Program-made: the position numbers and the translations under genes
Virus record (IMG/VR): IMGVR_UViG_3300042456_000176
Span: 1-25,269 of that record
DNA length: 25,269 nucleotides
Reading direction: 5' to 3' (one strand)
DNA from: a virus
Notes under the pieces: generated by a model
The model's input: only the letters and a program-made list of their open reading frames with translations
Told to the model about the DNA's origin: nothing
The model's database searches: none
Shown: in pieces, positions 5,983 to 13,900 of the stretch
How positions within the stretch are numbered: the first letter of the stretch is position 1
Layout: each line of letters begins with the position of its first letter

Positions 5983-7952
5983 TGTCTGATCTACCAAAGC
6001 TTCCGGGTATACCCTCAATTACCTCGGTTAAGGATACAACTATAGCGGCGATTCTCCGCCCTATGAAAGAAAGTCTTGAGATTTTAGGCGGTGCTATATC
6101 GGGTAATCCCTTACCAAACGGAACCGTAGTTACAGGCGGACTTAACCCTGCTATTTCAAATAACTTAACCATTACAAATATTTATGATGGTACAACGGAC
6201 TATACGCCCCCTCCTACGCCTACAGGGTTTAGTATTAGTTCAGGTTTTACAAATATCCTTTTGAGTTGGGATGATCCCAATGCGTCCGGAACGTTTCTTA
6301 ATTATGCGTATACGGAAATTTGGCGTTCTGTTAACAATGTTCTTGGAAACGCAGTACTTCAAGGATTTGCGCCCGGAGCGGTTTTCTCTGACCCCGTTGG
6401 TACTAGTAAAACCTATTATTACTGGATTCGCTTTGTCTCTCAAGCAGACGTTGCTGGGCCCTACAATAGTTCTACCGGCACCATTGGTGGGACCGGTCTT
6501 GTGGGTGGTGTTGACCTTGGCCCCTTGATTGTTGACGCTACTAAACTAGCGGCTGATGCAGTCGAGTCTGGCAAGATTAAAGACGCCGCCATCACGACTA
6601 CCAAGATTGCCAACCTTGCTGTAGGTAACGCTGCTATTGCCAACCTTGCGGTGACCAATGCAAAAATTGCTAACCTTGCTGTAGATGATGCCAAAATTGC
6701 CAACTTGGCGGTTAACAAACTTACTGCTGGTTCTATCAATGTTGGGCAGTACATCCAATCTACTGGGTTTTCCAGTGGTACTAATGGCTGGTACATTGGC
6801 GGAAACGGTGTTGCAGAGTTTGGCGCAGCCGTTATTCGTGGGCAGATCACTGCTAGCCAGATTGATTCCCGTGGTTTGTCAATTAAAGACGCCAATGGTG
6901 TAGTCATTCTTGCTGCAGGAACTGCGCTTAACTACTCATATATAACTCCAGACAGCGGCTGGCTTAATTCCGCGCTTACACCCAGTATCACTGCTGCTCA
7001 AAACACTGCTAACTCTGCCAGTTCAGCTGCCAGCACCGCTCAAAATACTGCTAACTCTGCCAGTTCAGCTGCCAGCACAGCTCAGGGTACTGCTAATTCT
7101 GCCAGTTCAACTGCTAACACGGCTTTATCTACGGCTAATAGTAAGTTATCTAGAGCAGGCGATACAGTCACTGGACGAATTACGTTTGCTGTTGCAGATG
7201 GTATGTTTGCCGGTAGCGATACAAATAATGGTGTGTATTTTGGTAGTACTGGTCTTTTAGGCCGAAAAAATGGAAACACTACTTTTTATATAAATACTGC
7301 TGGTGATGCAGTGTTTGGGGGTCAGTTAGTAGTTGGCGGTAGCCCCGCAATCAGTGGTACTACCATGACTGGCAACGGGGCACTTATTAATCCCACAGGT
7401 ACATTTGCTATTGGTAATAGCGCAACCAATGTTACTTTTAACGGAACCACCTTAAAGCTAAACGGTAACGTCGTTGCTGCTGAGAACATGCTAGGCGGCG
7501 CGACTTTGCCGGGCTATATTCGAGCTTACACAGGTTCCGGAACTGTCACAATAGGGGTTTCTGATTGGACCTATATTTTGATGGATGATTCGCCTATAAA
7601 CAATACTTTCGGGGTGATAGAAGCTGGTGCATCTTTTTCTTATTTTCCGGCTGGTTCCTACTACTATGAATTAACTATACCGGTTACTAGTACCAATAGT
7701 GATGTTAACGGCCTTGTTTGTACCGCTATAGGAGGATTTCCTGATGGAATAAATTTTGGCATTCTTAGTAATTGTGGTGCAAGCTCTATTGGTGATTGGC
7801 AAACAATGCCTATTTATGGCGTAGGCAGGTTTACTTTAGCTACTGCTGGGTACGCAGGTCCCGTGATACAGTCGCTAGACGGATTTCCTACTATTCGAAT
7901 TTTTGGCCGATCAGGATTTTGTACCGTTGTATGGAGAGTTTTCCGAGCATAA
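5982..7952 (+). CDS. Tail fibre / host-recognition protein with FN3-like domain
   Basis: A 656-aa protein. A short N-terminal attachment region is followed by a fibronectin type III-like domain (about residues 71-165: PPTPTGFSISSGFTNILLSW, YAYTEIWRSVNN, TYYYWIRFVSQADVAGPYN). Next comes a shaft with AADAVESGKIKDAAITTTKI and four decapeptide repeats (about 208-246), then LTAGSINVGQYI and GWYIGGNGVAEFGAAVIRGQ, which are standard phrases of phage central-fibre/J-like C-terminal modules. An alanine/serine/asparagine coiled coil with 14-aa repeats (about 339-390) leads to a beta-rich distal part ending TIRIFGRSGFCTVVWRVFRA, probably the receptor-binding tip. No S74 chaperone is attached here. Expected to mediate host adsorption. 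Confidence 0.85.
   Translation: MSDLPKLPGIPSITSVKDTTIAAILRPMKESLEILGGAISGNPLPNGTVVTGGLNPAISNNLTITNIYDGTTDYTPPPTPTGFSISSGFTNILLSWDDPNASGTFLNYAYTEIWRSVNNVLGNAVLQGFAPGAVFSDPVGTSKTYYYWIRFVSQADVAGPYNSSTGTIGGTGLVGGVDLGPLIVDATKLAADAVESGKIKDAAITTTKIANLAVGNAAIANLAVTNAKIANLAVDDAKIANLAVNKLTAGSINVGQYIQSTGFSSGTNGWYIGGNGVAEFGAAVIRGQITASQIDSRGLSIKDANGVVILAAGTALNYSYITPDSGWLNSALTPSITAAQNTANSASSAASTAQNTANSASSAASTAQGTANSASSTANTALSTANSKLSRAGDTVTGRITFAVADGMFAGSDTNNGVYFGSTGLLGRKNGNTTFYINTAGDAVFGGQLVVGGSPAISGTTMTGNGALINPTGTFAIGNSATNVTFNGTTLKLNGNVVAAENMLGGATLPGYIRAYTGSGTVTIGVSDWTYILMDDSPINNTFGVIEAGASFSYFPAGSYYYELTIPVTSTNSDVNGLVCTAIGGFPDGINFGILSNCGASSIGDWQTMPIYGVGRFTLATAGYAGPVIQSLDGFPTIRIFGRSGFCTVVWRVFRA
6603..6719 (+). 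repeat. 30-nt tandem repeats encoding KIANLAVxNA in the tail fibre
   Basis: About four imperfect in-frame copies of a 30-nt unit (6603, 6633, 6663, 6693) encoding KIANLAVGNA, AIANLAVTNA, KIANLAVDDA and KIANLAVNK. The period is ten residues with a hydrophobic i/i+3 pattern. Such repeats build trimeric fibre shafts and can change copy number by recombination. Confidence 0.9.
6996..7142 (+). repeat. 42-nt tandem repeats encoding a heptad coiled coil in the tail fibre
   Basis: Three near-identical 42-nt units (6996-7037, 7038-7079, 7080-7121) plus a partial fourth. Each encodes 14 residues (AQNTANSASSAAST type), that is two heptads. Units 1 and 2 differ at only two bases (AAC/AAT and ACC/ACA), implying recent duplication. 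This is a fibre-length module. Confidence 0.93.
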
Positions 7953-7994
7953 TTTTTAGTCCGATACAAAAATACTACTTTTTTTGCACAAACC

Positions 7995-8007
7995 CTGTAA
8001 GATACAG
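7995..8007 (+). promoter_or_regulatory. Hairpin just upstream of an SD-less start
   Basis: CTGTA (7995-7999), loop AGA, TACAG (8003-8007), ending 4 nt before the ATG at 8012. No GGAG-type SD precedes that ATG, in contrast to most genes here. The 59-nt gap also holds an AT-rich run with seven Ts (7979-7985). It may be a translational control element; no convincing sigma-70 promoter with proper spacing was found. Confidence 0.3.
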
Positions 8008-8011
8008 CCCC

Positions 8012-8464
8012 ATGAGTAACCATACACTTCAGCCGTTAGCCGCATGGATAACTGAGTCGGTAAAAGACCCAGAAGTATTGGAGTTTCTGACGCTGGTTTA
8101 CAACGCTATTGAGACTTGGGATGACATTGTTGACAAAGACAACCGCATCTCTGTGGATGATATCCACAATGTATTTGCTCAGTTATTGATTAAGCTGCCT
8201 GCAAATAGGTTTTATCAGCATAACTACGCAGCTTTAGCTGGCATGTTGGTTGTTATTATTACTTCATGGCATACGTCGAATGCAATTGATGAGACACCTG
8301 AAAGCAAAGCGCACGGCTATACGTTGCGCAAAGAGTTTATTAACTTGGTCGTGCTGTGTGTTGCCATGACAGGCAGTATTGCTGATGCACGCAAAGCGTC
8401 GTTGTTGGGGTGGACATGCTCTGCTGCCAACGATTCTTTTGATGAATTTATAAGGGGCGAATAA
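8012..8464 (+). CDS. Conserved helical phage protein between fibre and ejection genes (unknown function)
   Basis: A 150-aa protein. The frame stays open upstream to 7796, but I choose ATG 8012 because earlier starts lie inside the fibre gene and give an atypical Arg/Tyr/Trp-rich extension; from 8012 the sequence reads as a normal folded protein (MSNHTLQPLAAWITESVKDP). It is all-helical, with acidic patches (YNAIETWDDIVDKDNRISVD) and a hydrophobic helix (YAALAGMLVVIITSWHTSN). I recall unannotated phage proteins of this size at the same place before gp14-like genes; a role in tail or ejection-protein assembly is possible from context only. TAATG overlap with the next gene. Confidence 0.75.
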   Translation: MSNHTLQPLAAWITESVKDPEVLEFLTLVYNAIETWDDIVDKDNRISVDDIHNVFAQLLIKLPANRFYQHNYAALAGMLVVIITSWHTSNAIDETPESKAHGYTLRKEFINLVVLCVAMTGSIADARKASLLGWTCSAANDSFDEFIRGE

Positions 8465-9489
8465 TGGGATGGACCGGAGGTGGCGCTAAGCCGGTGGCTG
8501 ACCCCAATATTGGGATCGCACAAAAACAATTGGCGGACTTGTCTACTGAACAGTGGAACACGTTTAAGAACGACATTTATCCAACCCTGCTTGCACAAAC
8601 TAAAAAAGCAGAGTCACGCGCCGATGAAATATGGGCTAAAGATAGAGAAATTGCTGACTTCAATCTTGAGCAAGCGAAGAAGTCAACCAAGCGTTATGAA
8701 GAAACAGCTATTCCTGCGATGGACAAACTCAAAGCAGATGCTGATCTATACAACACCGCAGGCTACCAAGAACAGATGGCTGGTCAAGCTATTGGCGATA
8801 TTGCCTCTGCACAAGAAGTTGCTCGCCAAGATCAAGCTATGCGAGATCGTGCTTATGGTATTGACCCAACGTCTGGTCGCTCTGCCGGTGCTGCTAACGC
8901 AAACAACGTACAAGCTGCTTTGGCCAAAGCCAGTGCTGCAACTCAAACACGCGAAGCTGCTAAGCAACTTGGTTTACAGAAACAAGCTAACGTATACAAT
9001 ATGGCTGCAGGCCTTCCAATGCAATCGTTACAACAATCTGGCGCTGCAGTAAACGCAGGTGCTGCAGGTCTTGCCGCAGGTCAAACAGCTCAAAATGCTA
9101 CTATGGGAGCAAGCGGCGCAACTAATGCTGCTGCTGGATCGGCTATGCAAGGCTGGAGTCAAGTGGGCAACATTGGTGTTGGTAAATATAGAGCTGACAT
9201 TGACGCGTACACTGCACGCTCTAATGCAAACCCATGGAACACAATCATTGGCGCTGCTACTGGTGTTGCAACTGCAAAAGCTATGGGCTCTGATCGTCGC
9301 CTTAAGACAGACATTAAACAAGTTGGTACTTTAGACAACGGGCTACCTGTGTACAGCTACCGCTATAAAGCTGGCGGTCCTACAATGCTTGGTGTTATGG
9401 CCGACGAAGTGCAAGTGGTTCGCCCTGAAGCGTATATCCAAAACGGCATTGACGGTCATTATGATGCTGTTGACTACGCAAAACTGTAA
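8464..9489 (+). CDS. Internal virion/ejection-type protein with C-terminal S74-like autoprotease domain
   Basis: A 341-aa protein. Residues 1-150 form long charged helices (EIWAKDREIADFNLEQAKKS). Residues 150-250 are Ala/Gly/Asn/Gln-rich with GAAGLAAGQ-type stretches that could insert in membranes, as in T7 gp14-like ejection proteins. The last 66 residues begin SDRRLKTDIKQVGTLDNGLP and end GHYDAVDYAKL, matching the peptidase S74 / intramolecular chaperone domain, including GVMADEVQVVRPEA. The Ser276/Lys281 pair has the +5 spacing of the S74 catalytic dyad, so self-cleavage before Ser276 is predicted. It follows the fibre with a TAATG overlap and precedes two larger ejection-type genes. Confidence 0.8.
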   Translation: MGWTGGGAKPVADPNIGIAQKQLADLSTEQWNTFKNDIYPTLLAQTKKAESRADEIWAKDREIADFNLEQAKKSTKRYEETAIPAMDKLKADADLYNTAGYQEQMAGQAIGDIASAQEVARQDQAMRDRAYGIDPTSGRSAGAANANNVQAALAKASAATQTREAAKQLGLQKQANVYNMAAGLPMQSLQQSGAAVNAGAAGLAAGQTAQNATMGASGATNAAAGSAMQGWSQVGNIGVGKYRADIDAYTARSNANPWNTIIGAATGVATAKAMGSDRRLKTDIKQVGTLDNGLPVYSYRYKAGGPTMLGVMADEVQVVRPEAYIQNGIDGHYDAVDYAKL

Positions 9490-9501
9490 GGAGTAAAAAA
9501 T

Positions 9502-10947
9502 ATGGCAGGCGCATTTTCCGCAGGCTTCCGCATGGGAGCAGACATATACGACTCTTCGCAGCGTATGAAAATTGCAAAAGAACAGCAAGAGTTTGCACGA
9601 GAAGAAGCTGAAGCTAGACGTGCGGAACGCCAACTTGCAAACGATATACGTACTGCTGGGGCTGAAACTCTTGGCATGGAAGGCAAGCCCGTAGAATATT
9701 TAGGTGGGGAAATGGGCCCTCAACCTGAAGCCGCACAGACTGCCTTACGTTCCGACATTGCTACTGCGCCTGCCAAAATGTACACAGCGGAGCAGGCACA
9801 GCAAGATTATTTAAGACGCTTGCGTGGTCTTGATGTTGGCAAAGCCCAACAGTATGAAAAAGGTGCTTTGGAACTTGGTGAATTACAACGCAACGCGCGC
9901 TACGCAAAAAACCAAGAACTTGCGCTTGGATTTAACGACTCAATTATCAAAGATCTAACTGCGGCTAATGGTGATGCTGCAACGGTCATCGAAAATCGTT
10001 TTATTCCACTGTACAACGACGATAAGCTTGACGGGTTTAAAGACGGCGGTAGAGCAAAGCTTGTCCCCAGCGCTATGGGTGATGGCAAAAGCATTTTGAT
10101 TACGTACAAAGATGGCAAGCAAGAAACATTGCCTGCTGACTTGAAAACTTTGCAGCAGTTGACCACGTATACGCAAGACAAGATGATGCGCTCGTCGACC
10201 CCAGAGAACTTCTGGAAATCAAAGACATACGAGTTGGACGAACGCAAAACAGCTGCTGCAGAGACGTCTGCTAAAGCTGCTGCTACAAATGCTGAGACTA
10301 GTGCATCTGAACTAAAACAAAAAATTACAGCAGGTTTGTTTGGGGCGGAAGTTGCGCTCAAAGGTGCTCAGACTAAGAGTGCTCTTGCAAGTGCTAACCA
10401 AGCCAATGCCCACGCTGGCGTGTATAAAAACATGATTAAGTTGGCCAACGAAAACAGAGAAGCTGGTGTTGCAGTTAAAGATGCCTTGGCTAAATACGAA
10501 GCCTTATCTGATGATGAGAAAGCCACAAAGGGCCCACAAATCCTGATTGACGGTGCGGTAGCTGCGGCTAAGAAAACAGGCGACATCACTGGCATCCTAA
10601 ATGTCTTGAAGAAACCTGATAAGTCACAAGCGCCTGAGATCGATCCAAAACTCAAGGAAGCTGCGTATAAAGAGTACTCAGAAGCTGGAACTGATCCTAA
10701 CGCGTTGGCGGCTATTAAAGCTAAGTACCCTGGCGTGTTTGGACAATCTGCTTTGGATAAAGCTTTGGCGGGCGCTCCAGCTAAACCTACCGAACCAGCT
10801 GTAGAGGGTCGTCCTTTCTATAATAAAACCAATGCGGAACTTCTTCGCATGACTAAACGGGCTATCGGTACAAGTACTGCAGAAGCACGAGAAGCCCAAG
10901 CTGAGCTAGACGCTCGCAAAGGTGAGTCTCGTATGAAAGCCAATTAA
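9502..10947 (+). CDS. Putative internal virion/ejection protein, coiled-coil (gp15-like position)
   Basis: A 481-aa protein starting at ATG 9502 after the SD GGAG. The N-terminus (MAGAFSAGFRMGADIYDSSQ) leads into long Ala/Lys/Glu/Gln-rich helices with heptad character over about residues 20-150 and 240-370 (AAATNAETSASELKQKITAG). A compact middle part (NRFIPLYNDDKLDGFKDGG, ILITYKDGKQETLPADLKTL) looks folded. The C-terminal third has a helical repeat and a disordered APAKPTEPAVEGRP linker. Length, composition and position between the gp14-like gene and the giant fit a podoviral ejection protein that enters the host with DNA. No enzymatic motif is visible. Two internal antisense frames are shadows. 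Confidence 0.7.
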   Translation: MAGAFSAGFRMGADIYDSSQRMKIAKEQQEFAREEAEARRAERQLANDIRTAGAETLGMEGKPVEYLGGEMGPQPEAAQTALRSDIATAPAKMYTAEQAQQDYLRRLRGLDVGKAQQYEKGALELGELQRNARYAKNQELALGFNDSIIKDLTAANGDAATVIENRFIPLYNDDKLDGFKDGGRAKLVPSAMGDGKSILITYKDGKQETLPADLKTLQQLTTYTQDKMMRSSTPENFWKSKTYELDERKTAAAETSAKAAATNAETSASELKQKITAGLFGAEVALKGAQTKSALASANQANAHAGVYKNMIKLANENREAGVAVKDALAKYEALSDDEKATKGPQILIDGAVAAAKKTGDITGILNVLKKPDKSQAPEIDPKLKEAAYKEYSEAGTDPNALAAIKAKYPGVFGQSALDKALAGAPAKPTEPAVEGRPFYNKTNAELLRMTKRAIGTSTAEAREAQAELDARKGESRMKAN

Positions 10948-10958
10948 GGTAGTACAAC

Positions 10959-13900
10959 ATGGCAACACTTGCACAGCTTCGGGCATATTTTCCCACTGCT
11001 GAGTCTGACTCAGACGCTATCAAAATGGCGTCTAAGCAGTTTGGTATTGACCCAGCTGAAATTGCTAACGAAGTTGGGTTTAAGTTTAATAAGCCCGGGT
11101 TCATGTCGGACATTAAACGTGGAACTGGCCAAGCGATTGGTGCGATTGGTTCAACTGCGCGTGATCTTGGTTTGCCTACTATTGGTAAAGCCGTTGAAGG
11201 TTATGGGGAAGATGTTGCATACCGCAACCCCTCGCAGATCAATACTGTTGGTGAAGCTGTTCGTAGTCCACTGACTACCATTCGTGAATCTGTCGGCGAA
11301 ATTATTCCACAGATTGGAACGTCTCTTGGTGCCGGTATGGCAGGTCGCTTTGTCGGTGGCGCTATTGGTTCTCTTGCAGGCCCTGGCGGTACTGTTGCAG
11401 GTCAAGCCATCGGTGGTGCTGCGGGCACATACCTTGGTAACTTAGCCCAGTCATATGGTGGTATCCGCGCTGAACAACGCGAACAAGGTATTGAGGACAA
11501 AGGCCGTGCAGCTGCTGCTGGTGCAGGTTCTGCTGTATTGGATACAGCGTTTGGTGCTGAGCGTGTTGTAAATAAGTTTCTTACCAAGGGCTCTGACATT
11601 CTTGCTCGTGAAGCCGGTACAAGTTTACTCAAGAATGTTGGTAAACAAACAGCTATTGGTGTTGGAACTGAATCTCTTACCGAGGGTGTCCAAACTGGAA
11701 TAGAGCGTTATGGTGCCTACAAACCGTTAACCGGTGATGAAGCTCTTAATGAATATGGCTTAGCCATGATCAAAGGCGGTATCGGTGGTGGTGTCGTCCG
11801 TGGTGGTTTGGCTTCTATTTCTGGTGAGCGTCCAGTTGAAGGTGGCAACGATATCCAACAAGCCTTTAGCCAACCAAACGTCAGTGGTACACCTACTACA
11901 AATGTAGTTCCGCCTGTAACACCGCCTCCCACACCTCCAGCCGCTACTCTTTCGCCTCCTGCTGTAACAGGTGGGACGACAGACATTGCTCAACAAACAC
12001 AAGCAGCTGCAGCAGAAAACCAACAAGTACAAGAAGCACAACAAAACTTAGTCAAGCGTGAAGACGTCTTTGGTAAAGTTGCCACACAGTACGACCCTGC
12101 CAATCCAACGTCGTTAAACATCTTTGGTCAGAACATTGAAGGCCCACGTGTTGCACCGTTTGGTGATCGATTCGCTGCAGTATTTAATACACTGCCCCCG
12201 CACGTTCAGGAAATTGCCCAAGCAATTACACAAGCAAACAACGCGTTTGCTACACCTGAGAAGCCAAGTCCCTTGGTTAGTTTTAGCTTCAATGCTAACA
12301 ACCCTGTGCCTTCAGCAGATAAAGCTGTTGCAGCCCTTGGTAAAGTGATGACCAAGTTTCAGATTGACCACGTGCAATCAAAAGATGAGGCCGTACAGAT
12401 TCTCAACAAACTCTCGACGACTACCAAAGGTAATCAACTGGAGCAACTCAACGCCATCTACGAAGCTTTGACCGGCCAAGACACAGATGGTTTTACAGCA
12501 GCACAAGCCACTAAGGCAGAAAAAGGAGCTAAAGATGGAAAATTGCAAACAACTACCGGGATGGGAACAGTTCCAATCCAAGGCGGAACAGAGCAAGCAA
12601 ATGCAGGAAATGATGGGAATGTACAACCCAGCGGAGTTCAATCCCTCGGGACAGGAGGTCTCCCTGAAGGATCGCTTGGCCTCCAAGTTGGACAGCAGAC
12701 AGCAGAAGGAATACGGACTGGCACCAGTGGAGTATCCGATGTTGTCGGTGGTAACGCGCCGTCGCAAGTAATTGGAGCACCCAATGAACAAGCCGTCCAA
12801 GCAACAGTTGGTGAGTCCGGACAGCCCAGCGTTCCAGCCATGGTTGAGCCAACTGTGGCAGAAGGCGCAGGCCCGCGAGTCTACAACCCCCAAATCCCTT
12901 ACTACGCCACAGACCTCAGCCACATCAGCTCGACCCGTCGAGTCGAAATCCGAAACAACTTAATTCGCGCAATCCTTGCTCCCAAGCAAGAACGCAAAGG
13001 GGCAATGACCCTTGAGCAACGAATTGAGATGGTGATGATGGCGCTTAGCGCCGGAGATTCCCATGCGGATATTGCCGATCGTTTGAAAGTTCCTGAGTCC
13101 ACAATTCAGAAACAGCTTGAGCGGTTGGGGATTGTCATTAAGCCTCGTCTTACCGAAGCACAACAAGGTGAAGTTTCTTCTATTGAAGAGCGCCTAGGCA
13201 TCCCTGCTGGTACTCGTAATACTACGGCAGATAAGTTTGCTGTATCTAAAGCAATTACTGCAGAGCTTCCTGTTGAGGAAACTGCCAACTTGGTTAGTCG
13301 CCTTAACGAGCTGTATAAATCCGCTGGTAGAGCTTATGGTATGGACCCAGTTGAAGGTGGTAAAGCCTTTGACGACTTGTTACTTGACGCTGGTGAAGCT
13401 TACCGTTCACCCGAGTTTCCCGATGGTATTGGCGCAGGCGAAATTATTTACTTGTATAGCCATGACCGAAATGTTTCTACCAAAGAAACTGCAGCAGACC
13501 AGCAAGCCAAGGAAATGGGTGCAGCTACTGCTGAACAGTTGGAAGAAGCTGGCTTTGGAACTGTCGCTACTGGTGGCGGAAGCCAAGGTGCTGTGGGTAC
13601 ACAGGCAACGTCTCTGTTTAACCAAGCCGAAAAACTGCAGAACGACTTAGCCAAACTAGAAGTTGGTACGCCAGAGTACACAGCTAAAGCAGAGCAGCTT
13701 GCTGCTTTGTGGAATAAGTACGCTAAGAAACAAGCCAGCCTAGAGAAGGCTGAGTCCACTACCGTTGAAGAAGGGGAAGAGAATGCCGTTCAAGAGCCAA
13801 GCGCAGAGGAAGTTCCTGTTCGCGAAGGAGCCGGAGGTGGCAAAAAGGTGGGCAAAGGAAACGCCAAAAGGGGCAAAGCTGCCGGAAAAACTGAAGTCAA

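Noticed and set aside
6461-6907. 148-aa minus-strand ORF opposite the tail fibre
   Set aside because: Repeats in it merely mirror the KIANLAV repeats on the other strand; no SD.
7796-8011. Longer N-terminus for the gene at 8012
   Set aside because: The extension overlaps the fibre gene's C-terminus out of frame and is atypical (Arg/Tyr/Trp-rich).
8480-9052. 190-aa +1-frame ORF inside the gp14-like gene
   Set aside because: GTG start without SD, Leu/Lys/Gln-rich; expected from shifting an Ala/Gln-rich coiled-coil gene.
9900-10361. 153-aa minus-strand ORF opposite the 481-aa gene
   Set aside because: Ser/Val/Ala/Phe-rich antisense shadow without SD.
12378-12923. Minus-strand 181-aa ORF opposite the giant gene
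   Set aside because: Cys/Leu/Ser-rich, no SD, antisense to a region whose plus strand codes in two frames; reads as a compositional shadow.
13237-13650. 137-aa +1-frame ORF between nested ORFs 2 and 3
   Set aside because: Leu/Lys/Thr-rich with no SD, overlying a structured part of the main protein; looks like a frame shadow despite sharing the frame of the accepted nested ORFs.
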